Origin: Cytidiella melzeri
Lineage: Eukaryota; Basidiomycota; Agaricomycetes; Polyporales; Irpicaceae
Assembly (NCBI GenBank): GCA_022592445.1
Contig: JABYQR010000003.1
Coordinates: 62,001 to 126,000, forward strand
DNA: 64,000 bases
Direction of reading: 5' to 3'
Below, piece after piece: positions 43,684 through 56,766 of this stretch (positions are counted from its first letter, which is position 1; every line of letters starts with the position of its first letter). Made by a program: the position numbers and the translations under genes. The notes beneath the pieces were generated by a model. It was not told the origin of the DNA. It was given only the letters and a program-made list of their open reading frames with translations, and did not search any database.

Positions 43684-45359
43684 TTAAGCCTCTGTTGGCG
43701 TCTCATCCACGCTTACACCCTTCGCTTCTACAACCTCGTCCTCCTCCTCAAGCCCAACCCTCGACTCCGACTGCATCGTCTTCAGTCCACTCAAACTGAA
43801 CGTCTCCAAAGGACCTGGCGAGCCAAACTTGTCAGCGCGCCGCGAGCGGCGCACGTCCGTACTACTAAAAGTGTCTCCACTATCGAGCGGACGGCCCGTC
43901 GTCCAGCTTGTGACCCCGTTGGCCGTGCCCGTACGATTCATGTCGTCGAACCGGAGAGTCGAGACGGTTTGTGAGCCTTGAGAGTCGATTAGGAAGGATC
44001 GGGTGTGGGTGTGTACTAGGATGACGACGATGGTTGGGTAAATCCCCTGTAAAGAAAATAAAAGCGCATTGAAGTGTAAACGACGGTGAGGACCGTATAA
44101 AAACTACAAAAACATACGACGATAGCACTGGTTTGGTACTGGTATATTTCCAGAGCTAGCGCTCTGGCGGAGTGGCCTTGGACATAGGCTTGAATGTCTA
44201 TGGCGCTGAAGATAGCCTCCGCGAGCTGTCGCACGGATAACCAACGTCAACACAATCATCCTCGGACAAGAAAAGGAAGAAGCGCACGAAAAATAGCATG
44301 TACAGCACGCCGGTGTCGAGCATGATAATCATCGCTTTGCTCACTGGCGATATCCAAGTCACTTCGTCTCCCAATAAAGTTCTGATCATCCGGCGATATC
44401 TCCTGAACGTCCAAGCATTATGATGCAGCCACACATGCAACAGAAATAAGGAAGGAAACTCACCAGGTTTTGTATCCGATGAGCAGCGTTGCCACTGCAG
44501 CCATGCCAAACTGCATCCAGTAAGACGTGTGCTGTATGTTCCTGCAGAAGTGGGGATTTGTAAACGCGCCGAACGCAAGGTTTGTGGTCGATTGGGCTGC
44601 GCAGTATGTCACGAGACCGGCACATACTAGTGGTTTTCGATCATCATGTATCAGTGGACAGGTGAAGTTGAGCGACGGAAACGAAGACAACGTACCGAAG
44701 GACCCAAGATAGACAGCGGCTGGTATAGCAAGCACGAAGAGTTCATGGCCAGTGTGCCAGAAGGCGTAAACACGCCACAACACAATCGCGTCTCCGAGAA
44801 CAACCTATGTGGACATGGCAGAAGGTCAGTATATCTTGTCAGGTATTGGGAACGACATCACACACCATATACGCGTACAAGACATCCTCTACGAGATCCA
44901 GTTTGAGGACTGATTGGTTCGCTCTGAGTTGCTTCTCGACGAGAGTGTCGCTGGAGTCTTGTACGAATAGAACGTCGAGGGCGTAAATGATGTTCCTGGC
45001 GTCGATGAACCAGAGGGTCAACTTGATAGAGTACATGGCAAGTACGATCGACCATGTAGAGATGGCGATCTTATTGCGCCGTCGTTCCTTTTGTCTACGG
45101 CCAGAGACCAATCTCATCAGCTTTCAGGTATCGAGGACATATACTGAGGTGTCTTACAACAGGATCACGCCGCATTTGATGACAAGCCAGGTGTACAGAG
45201 CTGCGTAGCACCATAGTCATGTCAGTCGTAGTAGACACAGAGTGACAGAAACAACAGCCTACCGACAAGCCATGTGGAGACGACAACAGAGACGAAATTG
45301 TGGATGGCACCTTGGGCAAAGGTATGCAGTAGTGCGGCGTCGTTCTGCTGGTCTGCCAT
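43684..45359 (-). CDS. Multi-pass (about seven TM) membrane protein, agaricomycete type
   Basis: Eight exons by hand: 45263-45359, 45158-45200, 44866-45112, 44696-44804, 44464-44626, 44288-44402, 44118-44225 and 43684-44046. They give 414 residues with consistent phases. Membrane segments include NFVSVVVSTWLVALYTWLVI, STWSIVLAMYSIKLTLWFID, VVLGDAIVLWRVYAFW, FVLAIPAAVYLGSF, FGMAAVATLLIGYKTW, AMIIMLDTGVLYMLFF and SAIVGIYPTIVVILVH. A hydrophilic, Ser/Thr- and Glu-rich tail of about 105 residues follows. The topology is receptor-like (long cytosolic tail), and related proteins are abundant in Agaricomycetes without known function. The exon 3 acceptor (gatgag|ATT) is weak but is the one that keeps phase. 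Confidence 0.82.
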
Positions 45360-46202
45360 GACTGCAGGGGACACCGTCGATGGGGGTATAACATATTAGC
45401 AGCAGCCGCTACAGTGACACGGCTAAGTATCTGCAACGCATGTGCATGCCGTCAACTGTGATCTGAGCTGTCCCGCGTCGTTTCTTGAGCGCGCTTTGAA
45501 CAACTTGAAGATTCGATGGCAAATCCCGTCCGAGTCGAGGCCGGAGATTAAGAAAGCGCTGCCATTCCAGCGGTAGATGATGCTACATACTAGCTATGTC
45601 TGGTTAGAAAAAACAGTGAAACTCAACTTTCTGGCGACGCAGTAGAGCCTCTGTGGCCACCATCATGATGGACCAATACTCAGGCTTACGGGGCGAAGCG
45701 CGCGACCGCCGACAATCATTGCACACTATTTCTGATTTGATCAACGGCGAATGATAAAAACCGGTGCAGAGTTATCTGCGAGCAGCTGTGGTAACTTACG
45801 CGTGTGGTACTCCCTCGACAGTTTGTTGGAAGAGCCACGCTTTTTGAGCTTGGATTTGTTCCTTATAGCGCAGCTGTCCACAAGTCGAGCTCTCGCAGAT
45901 TGGGTTGTGCTTGGCGCCTTGCTTGACTCTATCACGTGCGCGGTTTCGGAGGTTCGGAACACCTCGAGGCTTTGTGGCGTAACGGGAGTCGTTGACTATT
46001 CGGGGCTCGACAAACAGAAAAAGAAAACGACTTTCGTTCCGGTCAACGCCAATCGTTACTCAAGTATAACATCAAGTTAACTGATGTGAATAGCTTTGAT
46101 ACCGCTTTGATCTCCTCATCAAAACCGCGTTTTCCCCGAGTTGACGCTTGCTTGGTAAGACCGGCGCGAGGCTGAGCTGTGTACAGCGCACTGGTTGGTC
46201 CT
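45360..46202. other. Divergent intergenic region
   Basis: This 840-base interval carries the promoters of the multi-pass protein and the DUF6535 gene. A 109-codon ORF at 45751 has no family resemblance and is not called. Confidence 0.45.
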
Positions 46203-46220
46203 GACGTCGACGTCGACGTC
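46203..46220. promoter_or_regulatory. Perfect (GACGTC)3 palindrome before the DUF6535 ATG
   Basis: GACGTCGACGTCGACGTC is an 18-base perfect palindrome ending 13 bases before the ATG at 46234. It contains TGACGTC, the half-conserved core of ATF/CREB-type bZIP sites. It lies in the 5' leader or core promoter. Confidence 0.6.
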
Positions 46221-46233
46221 GTGTAACACGGTT

Positions 46234-48992
46234 ATGAGCGAGAGCGCAACCTCCTCTGAGAAACGAGAATCCATGGCCCCTTCTGAAGACAAGGTATGTT
46301 GCTGCATAGTTTGAGGGAGTGGAAATACTAAAAGACTTCGTTCAAGGCAGAGGACGTGTCCACGCCAGCACCTGCGCCCCCACCACCTGACACAACAAAT
46401 CACTATGCTAGCTACATGTCGACGGCTACGCCCTCAGGCTGGTCTGCAATGTCCCGGATGGTACGGGAGGTGGACGAACAGAAGATACAAGACTACAAGG
46501 AAGACATCGATACTATCCTTGTCTTTGTGCGTTTCCGTTCATCTTGTGTGTGTATGCCTCTAATCTTACTGTGTAGGCTGGTCTTTTTTCGGCCGTCATG
46601 ACCGCCTTCCTCGTCGAATCCTACCAGAGTCTAAGTCCGGACCCATCAGACGTTATGATCGCTCTCATGCAGCAAATGGTCTTGCAAACTCACTCGTATA
46701 CTTTCACCAACGGCCTCTTAAACTCTACGGCGCCCCTCAATTTGAAACCTCCAGAATTTCAACCGACGCTCAACGCCGTCCGAGTCAACATCCTCTGGTT
46801 CGCGAGCTTGGTCTTGAGTTTGATCAGCGCGTCCTTTGGCATTCTGGTCAAACAGTGGCTTCGGGAGTACCTCGCCGGCGAATACACGTCCCCCCATGCC
46901 CGTCTACGCGTTAGGCACTTCCGCAACCCCGGTCTTGCGGACTGGAAGGTGTTTGAGATTGCAGGCCTGCTGCCATTGATGCTGCAGCTCGCACTCGCCT
47001 TGTTCCTTATCGGCCTCTGTTTCTTCACTGCGGATATCCACGCCACTGTGGGACACACTACCCTTCCCCTTGTAGCCGGCTGGGCATTTCTTTTCGTCGC
47101 TGCATTGAGCGCACCAGCTCTTTCACCGCGATGCCCCTACAAAACACCGCTCCTCAAATTCGTCATGAAGAAGTTTCGGAAAGCGCTCTACCACTCCATC
47201 TTGGCAGTTCGTAGTCTCCAGAATCTCTCTACCGAGAACCACATGCAAATGCCGCGGAAATGGACGTACCACCTGCTGGCGTATGATGAGGAGCAAGCCG
47301 CCGCGGACGACAAGAATGACACAAACATTCTCATCGAAGTGGACTCTATTCAAGCAGACGAACACCTCCTCACTTTCATGTGGACCGCACTCCAGCCTCA
47401 TGCAGACCCAGGCAATTCGGTCGCCTTTCTGCTCACAATACTCGGCAATCGACTCCAGCGCAACCTTATAACGGATCCATCCCCGTCCTTACTCGACCTA
47501 CGCCGTCTGCCGAAGTCGACAGTTGGAGTCATCATGGACTGCTTCACAGACGTCCTTGGCGTCGAGCTCAGTCGACAGTCTCCGTCAAGCAATCTTGGAG
47601 TAGATGAGTGGACACAGTCAATGAAGGACTGTGTATACGTTCTCCTCTCACGCACCGACAGTGCAATGACCGGCCAGGCAAATCGCGTCTTGTCACTCTG
47701 TCTCAGCAATAGCAGGCACAAGTCCTTTGCGGACTTTATCACATCCAGAATCGACGACATCGATGCCCTTCCTTACATCTTGCAGAGGCTTCAAGGCGCT
47801 TTCTCAGGCCAAATCGCAGACTTTGACATCCTCGCTCCATTACACAGCTTGTTTCAGGCTCACTTCTGCTTGAACCATACCTCCGTGCATAGCGGCCTCA
47901 TCGACCTTGTTCGTGAACACAAAGCGGATATCTCTCCGGCATGCATGCAGCAGCTCATCAGCCTGGTCGTCGACTGTGTCATAAAGCAGAGTGATATAGA
48001 CGGCACGTGGCATTATTGGTATGTGACTATTTTCTCGTTCCATCGTGATTCGTTGTAGAGCTCGGCCTCACCTAACTTCTTCAGGTACGAGCGCGCAATA
48101 GACCTCGCACTCGAGCTCGCGCCCGCTGCCAGCCATCACAAAGTCTTCAAGCTCGCGCGATTCCTTATCATGCAGTCAAGTTCCACCTTGTACTGGTCTC
48201 GCTGGTTTATCGGCCTAAATTGGCCTAGATCGCAGGCCATACGCGATGCTGCAGAGGCATATTCAGTCGAGGTATACTTGTCTTCAGACGTAGAAGGTGA
48301 GCCGTTGTCCACATCCGTGTGTATTACAGCTGCCCCTGTATCAGCGCTGACTCGATCCTTTAGACCGTCGCGCTATCCTGGTCAACTTTGCAGACATAGC
48401 AAAATGGTCATGGCACCGGCACCCAGAAGCAGAAGACTCGGATCATGAGCGTTGTATGAGGCTAGACCCAGTAGCTGCTGTCCGCTTCCAGTTGCGGCTA
48501 TTGAAACTAGTCCAAGAGCAAGGACAGGTATTCAATGATTATGACGATTTGCTCAAAAAGGTCTGGGCCACCTTGTACGAGCCCATGCGCACACTCGTCG
48601 ACCGAGGCATCAAGGAACATCCGGACCAGGCCAAGGGCAGTCTTATGTTGATACAAGAAATGGAGCCAGGCAACGTCGATGACCACAACGCGCAGACATT
48701 TGAAGATTGGGCGAAATCGTTCAACGTCGAGGAGTCGTTCGTCCCCGATGAGCTCGTCGGGTGCCTGGCGGCGTTTGTACCGCCTGATGAAGCAACGTTC
48801 TGTGCGCGTGTGCGCCGATGGCGTCTCATGAACCGTATTCCCTCACCATCTCCAGACACTGGTACAACTCCTCCGGATCCATCGCCCACAAATGACACTT
48901 CAACTGTGAATCAAGACTCGAACGTGGTTCACATCAATCCTTCTAGATCTAATACTCACATTCACACGGCCAACTTGAATGCGAGCGAGTGA
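46234..48992 (+). CDS. DUF6535 domain protein
   Basis: Five exons (46234-46293, 46347-46526, 46577-48018, 48085-48296 and 48364-48992) give 840 residues with consistent phases. The N-terminal DUF6535 domain is clear: YKEDIDTILVFAGLFSAVMT, AFLVESYQSLSPDPSD, VNILWFASLVLSLISASFGI, LVKQWLREYLAG and ADWKVFEIAGLLPLMLQLAL. It contains about four membrane segments up to residue 250. The remaining 590 residues are cytosolic and helical and end in a Pro/Ser/Thr-rich tail. The family is almost limited to Agaricomycetes, often in many copies. Its function is unknown. Confidence 0.9.
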
Positions 48993-49476
48993 TGATATCA
49001 TTAGAATCGATGCAGTTTGTCTACGCCATGAGTGATGCATAATGGACAAGTTTCTATGGTATGGTGCTGACTGCTTTTTGTGGGCGTTTCGCCAATGTTC
49101 CATGGCCATCGAAGCTCAGATGTAAGTAGTACGTCCCGTAACTCGAAATGCAAAGAGTCTGCTTCACGCTTCATAGACTGTGTAGGCCATCTTTTGTAAT
49201 GATCTCTGCGGATCGCATCATCAAGGAAATCTGACAGAACCCAAGGACGAGACACCTGAGTGCTCGTCGGGATGAAAATTGGCTGGGTCAGTAGGCTTCA
49301 GAAATTGGCAATGTTTCAGGCAGAACGTGGACGACATGTGCGTTGGTGTTCCTGTCGTGCAAAGGCTCTGCCCATGTCCACCTTTGATAGGCCTCAATAC
49401 AACACTTGCACTATGATGAATCTAGTCTAAAAAATACACGTAAAGTCATTATGCGGCCCATCTACTCTACACATTT
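48993..49476. other. Convergent 3' intergenic region
   Basis: No gene was recognised between the DUF6535 and deubiquitinase stops. Confidence 0.55.
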
Positions 49477-52400
49477 TTATATGTCCACATCTGACAAAAC
49501 TTTATCTTTGTCACCGTCCTCTGGGACTGACACCCAGTCTTCCTCAGTCCTTTCAGGCTCCCCTTCTTCCGCCCCCGAGGACATGACGACCAGTTCTTCG
49601 CCTGAATCTCCATTCACAGCATCGCGCGACACTCCAAATTGTTGTCGGTCTTTATACCAAGACAAGTCGTTTATGACAGGTCTGCCTGGCAACATATCGG
49701 GGAACTCGAAACCGTCGACAGTGGGAACGAACGGATGCAAGTTCTGCTCGGTTTTGATCGGTGAACGTCGTATGGAATCATCGCTTGTTTCGGAATTCAC
49801 ATCCTCCAAGTCGATTTCCGCTTGTATGGAGGACGGAGATCCGTTCGATGCTGAATCATCATCCTCATCGAAGGTAATACCTCCAACGAGAAGGGGCGAA
49901 CCCGGTTGGAGGACAAGATCGTTAAGAGCCTCATCAAAGGGAGGAGGTTCTGCATCGTCGAAGGGAGGTAATGACGAAGCAGGAGATGACTGCGCGTTGG
50001 TCGAATCGACAGCGAAGTGCGCCAACCGCCATGGATCCGTCACTCCGTCCGAGCTGAATTTATCAGGGATATCCACCGGCGGTGTTGGCAATTGAGTGAC
50101 GGGGCTAGAGTCCATGTCCATGGCAGGGTCAGCGCTCTCAACTTGGGAGCTCTGAGCCTGTACTTTAGCTGCTTGTACTTTCTTAAAACTCGTACCGCCC
50201 AAAGGACGAGATGTTCGTCTCCTGTAAAAGAGCAAGTACGCGTTGGAAGTCTAGATCAGGCGTGAGCCTCATATATATCTGAACAAGCTAGGAGCATCAC
50301 TTACAACTGAAGATGAAGCCTGAGATACGGAAACATATGAATCATCAAAGTGGTACCACTTTTCGTCCGTATCGTTATGGGCGTAAGCGCGATAATGACC
50401 GCCTCCTAAGCCTCCCATGTGCTCATCTACCGCGTAAAGGTCATAAATCAGAGGTTCCTCAACGTTTGTGAGTCCGAGTGATTGTATGTCCTCGCCCCGC
50501 TCCTTCATTTCCTTCGCTGCCTTCCACTTGCCGACCATCGGGGTAAGGTCTAGACCTTCCAGAGGGAACTCGACGAGGGTGTCAATCTTGTCCCGAAGGG
50601 AACGGTTGTTGCTGAACCGCTTCAAGTGAACAACTAGCACGTCTGGGACGCTCCATAGGTCAAATCGCTTTGTGGCCTGTTGATGCTTCTTACAGCTCGG
50701 GCAGTACCAAAGATCGTCCTCCCCCAGTTGTTCTTCCTTGGTGAACTCGTCCAGACAGTCCTGTAACGTTATACCACGCTTCTTTTGTTGACTGGCAGCT
50801 TCGCGAGAGGCGGACAGCTCTGGGTGGATGAATGGCTCCCAAGTCGTCCATCTCGCTAGTTCATACTCGGGCTTATCACCAAAGTAATAAGCCTTCACGT
50901 TCTCGTCGAATTCGCAAGTGATAGTGTCGCACTCGTTCAGCAAAACTTGCGACCCTTCCTCGTGAAGTCGCTCCATACGCTGATCCCAACTCTCAACGCG
51001 GGACGAAGACACATTGCCGTACCCAACTCCGTACTGGGTATTTCCAGGCTGAACGCGGAGATGGAACAGGTCTTTCTTGTAGCCAAGCCTGCGAGGAGTT
51101 ATCTCTTCTGAACCGACCTCCTGTTCTTCGGCTTCAATGCTCTTCTCATCAGCAATATCCCCTTCCTCAGGCACCGGCTCCTGCACGGTCACTACCTCCC
51201 CGTTCTCCTTAAATTCAGTTACAGTTTCTGTACCAGTCCCTGACATCAGAGGAATAGGAACCTCTTCCATAGGTGACGACGCTCGACGGGGTTGCCAAGA
51301 GTGGAGGTCACGGACGTTCGTCGTCCACCTTTGAAGCTTTTCAACTACGAGGTCATAGACAGAATCCAAATTGGTAGCCTGCTCGGGAGTAACAAATATG
51401 AAGAAGGGGTAGCCGAATTGCTGCGAATTCGCGTTTCCGTATCGCTGTATCGGACGGCTATCGCTGAGGATGACTGGCAGGATGAAAGGGTCCCCTTCCT
51501 GCTTCTTGTACGACCGAGATTGCTGTGAATTGCACGGGAGCTCGTAGCAGACGATGACATCACTGTCGCTCATCTCCGTGCACATCACGTTGTCGTCCAG
51601 ATTCTTATAGAAGCGGGAGCTGAAGATCTCCATCGTCAAGAGCTATAGTGCGCAAAGCATCAAGAAAACGTCACAGATGCGAATAGAAATGGCGTTTACG
51701 TGATCCGGATTGGCACTCATCCATCGTCCTAACAGAGAGCGAACGTCCTTGAACGTGCTCTGGCTGCCAATTTCTACCGCAATCTGAAGCATAATGAATT
51801 CCAATGACACAATGATGCGAAAACGTAGACGTACCTCCAGATGAGGCTTGTCCAGATCCCATGGTATGTAGTAAACTTTGTGCTTCCACTTCTTCTGAAC
51901 TGGCAAGGGCAGCGTCAAGTACATGAATGGGTCAAAGGTGATTGACACCTAAAACAAAAACATAAGTGTCCGACCGATGCACGCAGGAATACTATCATAC
52001 CTTTTGGCATTCCGGGCACACCAGCGTGCTCTGATACTGTCCTTGAAAGAGGTCCACGATCACACTGTCGTTGCGTTTCATGTATCCATCCCAGGACTTC
52101 TGGGCCAGCTCGACAAGCTCCTTCTGGTCTCCACCCTCCCAATCAGGTTTCTCCACATATGGTTTCTTCAAGACACGGTTCAAGTCCTCATGAAGACCGT
52201 CTAACAGAAATGCTACGAGTTCCTGCGAGTCGTGTTGCTGGTAACCGCTGAACTGCGGAGCAAACTTTTGCAGCACTTGCTTGAACTCACGCGGAGAGTA
52301 AGATGTGCTCGACGTGGTTGGACTCCAGATCTTTTTCAGAAGCTGACCGAACGCTTCAGCAATGGCGCCGCCCATGCCCAAGGGGTTGTCAGGATTTAAC

Positions 52401-54069
52401 TCCTCCTCGAACACGCCGGCTAAATGCAACTGTGAGTGACAAATAAGAAATGAGTGTATAAACCCGAAGGTCTGACGTACTGAGGAAATAATCCACCAAT
52501 TCTTTTGTGTGCGCTAAACACTGTATAGCTGAGTTCATGAAGCAGGTGTTACCCCTGGAACGGAGCGTCAGTACAAGCTAAAGCCGAAACTTCAAGGTAT
52601 TTACATGTTCCCAAGCCCCAGTGTCCCGGGTAGGGGCTTGTTAATTTTCAGCTGGCGCGGGTCCTTTGTAACTGTTGACTTGATGAAAGAAGAGGGTTTC
52701 AGCGACGACTGAGTTGGCACGAGCGTTGTCGAGTTGCTCAGACTAGACGTAGTGTCCGATTTCTTTTGCAACTGCGCGAAGAAATCCGTTCCTGAGCTAA
52801 ACAGAGGCAGAGGCGCGTTTGTAACCTGCGTGAGCTGCGAGAAACTAGCATCGCCTGATTTTCCGGGCACGCGACTTGCATCAACAAGCCAGTCTTCGCC
52901 AAGTTTGGACTCCAACACGAACGAATCACCGTTATCGATCAGTGAATGGTCAATGTCAGAGTCGCTGTCCTCTACAAGCGTTGCGCCGATGCGTACGAGA
53001 TCGTCGACTGTTATGTTCATCATACCGCCTTCATGCAGATCGTCAAGCTTCCATATTCGATACTGATCGAAATTTTGGGCGTTATGATTCGGAATGTGCG
53101 CTGCAATAATGGCCTTCCGCAAGTTGGCGACCGAATCGTTGCTTGACATGGTGATGTTACGAGTGGTTTCATCAGCACGTAGCAATTCATCAGACTTTGA
53201 TTTGAGTAGAATGTGTGTGAAAAAACGAGGCGGATGGAGTTCAATCGTAGCTTCTTGCATAATCCCTCTTGGAATAACTTTCCGAGGAAGTGGCCATAGC
53301 GGAGCTCCATACCTAGTGTGATCAAAAGTTTAATCAGCACAAGCACCACGCTATGTGCCCTGATGCACGAGCAGATGTGAGAGGCAAGTGCCTGCTCACA
53401 AAGCATTGTGCAAGTGCCAGAGAGAAATTTCTGTACACACCAGCGGCCAAATAGTAACCATGCCTCATACGGCACGAACTCGACGTCGACGTGTTCAATG
53501 GTAGAAGATATCAGGTTGCCTCGCTGATCAACCAAAGGCGTGTTGTCGACTGGTCCGAGGTCCTTTTCTTCAACAGCACCGTCTTTATCCTCCTCCCCAG
53601 AACACGCCTTCTCCCATCGTCTGAACCACTGTCTTGCAACTAAATACCACGTGTCCCCAACCTCAAGTGGCTTGTTACAAAGCCGTACTATCGTTTCCAG
53701 CCTTTGAGCTGGGCTCAACTGACTCTTCCGTGGTGTAGGCTGCGCAGTGGCCACACTGCCGTTTAGCGTGATCGAAGGCGGGTCCACGTCGTGAACAACA
53801 GTGGCTTCACCGCTAGTCTCGCCTTGTTCCGCCATATATGCATCGATGTCGGCGTCGCTGCTGGCGGCATCCTTGATCGCCAAGGTCGACATTTCTTGAG
53901 ATCGCAGTGTTTCATGAGAGTTGACCTTCGGATCCTGGGACATGGATCTTTTCGCTGACGATGAGGAGGATTCAGATTCAGAAGAAGCAGATCGTTGTCT
54001 TTTGCGACTGTGAGAGGCGTCCAGCGATGTCAATGAGAAAGAATTGGTAGGAGATGGCGGGGTCAGCAT
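49477..54069 (-). CDS. UBP12: Ubiquitin-specific protease, USP4/USP15/Ubp12 type
   Basis: This is a cysteine protease that removes ubiquitin from substrates. Exons by hand (53441-54069, 52605-53312, 52481-52554, 52001-52419, 51835-51948, 51700-51783, 50305-51642 and 49477-50250) give 1379 residues with all phases consistent. A disordered N-terminus precedes a DUSP domain ([18 protein letters not shown]..), a ubiquitin-like linker and the split USP domain: Cys box [18 protein letters not shown] with Cys at about 450, [20 protein letters not shown], the zinc pair CPECQ, a long insert, a second zinc pair CPSCKK, and the His box [10 protein letters not shown] with His at about 1092. An acidic tail of about 250 residues is lineage-specific. 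An upstream in-frame ATG at 54138 would add 23 residues. Confidence 0.93.
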
Positions 54070-54370
54070 AGCATGCGTAAGTCGGTAAGGTTCCAACCGT
54101 AACTTTGTAGACGCTTCGGACACGCGTATACAATTCATGTAACAAACAATAATAATGATGTCATTATCCCTCTAATCAAGAGTTTTGTTACAGTAACTAC
54201 GTTTCTAATGTCCCTTACACCGATTTCTTTCAACCAGAATTTCGTCGATTTCGCGATTCTCATTTCCATAATGTACAAGTAGAATATTGCAGTTCTGACA
54301 GTACTAGTCCTTATTATTTATACACTTTCTTTACCACTTGTCGTCAGCCCAACTCAGCGCAGACCGCTCC

Positions 54371-56766
54371 TCACCCGAGCAAACCCTCAACGATAGCCTT
54401 CACACCCCACGCTCCCGGGTCCGGAACTTTCTCCTGTTTCAGCCTGTCTCCCTCAACATACGCGCTCCTCCCTGCCTTGGCTTCCAACTCGCTGGTTTTC
54501 GCGGCGGCGTCCCCTGCAGCCTTCACCGCGTCGGCAAAGTCCTTCGGCGAGCTTGCGAGGACCTCAATGAATGCTTGTAGAGGATCGACAAGCGTACGTG
54601 ATGGAGGGCGCGCACGGGTGTAAGTGTAGAGACTTTGCAGAGAGAGTGTGAGTGCCTTCGACCAGACCTCAGGAGAGGCTGTCGTTGCAGAGGACGAAGA
54701 TAGGGATTGAGCGAGCGCAGAGAAGAAAATGCTGTGAAGATCATGGATTGGCCGTCGATCACATTGCATGGAGGATGAACAGCTTACGAATATATAGCTC
54801 CGCTGGTTCCTCCCATCTGCTCCTCGGCGACCTTTGAGATAGCAATCATGGACCCGATGACGTTCCTGCCCGAGATCTTGCCACTCTGGATGTCTGCGAG
54901 AACCGCTACAGATGTTGACGAAAAGGGAGTCAGCCATTGAAGCGTGCAACACTGGAAAAATCGAGGAAAACTAAAGAACCTTCTGCGCCGCCCTTGAGTG
55001 TCAAGCCACAATCTCCGTCTCCAGCAATGTTATCCATTCTGGTGATCTCGGGCTCCTCTTTGATGAGTGCCTTGCAAGCTCGGGTGATTGCTTCCACAAA
55101 CTCCTTGTCATCCGCTGCCTTCAACTTTGCGTCCACCTCACCAGCTGCAGATACTTCACTAGCTTGAGGGGCAATAGGACTTTCCAGAGGTGTTTGGCCG
55201 GCCGTCCACTTCCATCCTGGCACAGAAACAGGCTCATCCAAGAGAGCAAGTAGTTTGTCCGCGGAAGGTGCGTAGGGTTCAGATGCGCGAGGGAGAAGTA
55301 GGAGAGTTAGAGAGAAACCAGGCATGTTCAAACTCGTCTGGTAAAAGATATTCCAGCAGTCGCATACTCCCTGATAATGATGATGACATACCATAAAGGT
55401 ACCCGATATGATACGTTCAACCGTTATATTCTGGCTCAACAGGACCTTTTTTGCCTCATGTGCGATCGCACCCATCTCCAACTCGCTTGTCCCACCCAGA
55501 TTGTTCACGAGTAAGACTACACGGTCTCCTTTACCCTTGAAAGGCACAAAAGAGCGGTCGGGGTCCGACGTCGAGGTTAAGTTGTCAATGAGCGAGGGTA
55601 TAAGTGCATTCAAGGGTGGGACAGGGGAAATGCGACGCGCGCCGGGCTCGTTGTGAATGCCCATACCGATCTCGATCTCCGTTCCACCAAGGTGAGACTC
55701 GCTAGAGGCCGTTCCGGGGACCTATGATACAAATAGCATTATCAGAGTACATCGCATTGTACGACAAGAAGGAGGCATACATGGCAATGTTCTAGACCGA
55801 CGCCGATGGTAGCGAGACGGGTGGCAATGAATTCAGATGTGCCGTACACTTCTTCAAGGGAGGCATCCTGCCTGGCTAAGGCGCCTGCAATTTTGTACAA
55901 GAGCACTGTACCTGCGAGACCTCTGCGGAGATGCATCGACTCTGCTTTCGCAATGAGTTTAGGATGCAGTGACATACCTACGCCCGACAATTTTTCCTTG
56001 GCTTCTACCAACAGCGACGTCGTCGCCAACGATGACGAACTTGACTTTGTTAGACTTGTTCGGGTGGAGAGCAGCGTATTGTTCCTTGGCAAGGCCAAAA
56101 TTCAGGATATCGCCGGTGTAGTTTCTGTTCCACAATAAACTTTGAACGGCACAAAGCGAAATTTGTACATACTTGACGATAATCACAGTGCTACAATCAA
56201 GATGAGCTGTATACTGGAATGCAGTATGACATTCGTACTCACCCCTTTTCGCTCTCGACAAGATCAATACCACGGCGAACTTGAGCCGGGTTGGGAGAAG
56301 CAAAGACAGCTCCGCAGACGGCAGCTACACTGATTGTTGATTGCCATCGCTGTAGTCTTGGTTAAGAGAACCCACCTGACAACATTCCTTCGCCTGGCCA
56401 TAAAGTCAAACCACTATTGCACTAACAGAACGAGGATGGGTACATACCAACATACCCTGCATGTGCAGGCTCGTGCCCAGAGCCTCCTCCACAAATCAAT
56501 GAAACCTTGGAACGATCATGTGTTGCATTGTACAGTACTTATAGCAGATAAAGATAGGTAAGAGTTCTAGGAGCATATAGTCAATGTGCAGGTGCATCGC
56601 TCACCTTTGTTCGGCACATCAAGCCCAAGACTGGGATTCAATGCAGAGAGGCCTTGCAAAGACTCGACAACAAGAGTCTCAGGCTTGTTGAGAAAATGCT
56701 TCGCTAAAGGTGCAGAGAATATGAGGGCTCATCCACAGCATTACCGGTGTACTTACAGAAAGACAT
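54371..56766 (-). CDS. DAK1: Dihydroxyacetone kinase (ATP-dependent)
   Basis: It phosphorylates dihydroxyacetone to DHAP in glycerol catabolism and detoxifies DHA. Twelve exons by hand: 56757-56766, 56605-56703, 56448-56537, 56376-56393, 56243-56324, 56173-56190, 55978-56124, 55781-55922, 55392-55721, 54980-55337, 54788-54905 and 54371-54731. They give 590 residues, the normal length, with all phases consistent. The DhaK domain shows KVSLICGGGSGHEPAHAGYV and GIHNEPG, whose His (about 225) binds the substrate covalently. A linker leads to the DhaL domain with the metal/ATP motif MDNIAGDGDCGLTL and GGTSGAIYS. The first exon has only 10 coding bases and two exons have 18. Confidence 0.95.

Noticed and set aside
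45751..46080. 109-codon ORF on the plus strand
   Set aside because: No family resemblance, no upstream signals; it lies in a divergent promoter region.
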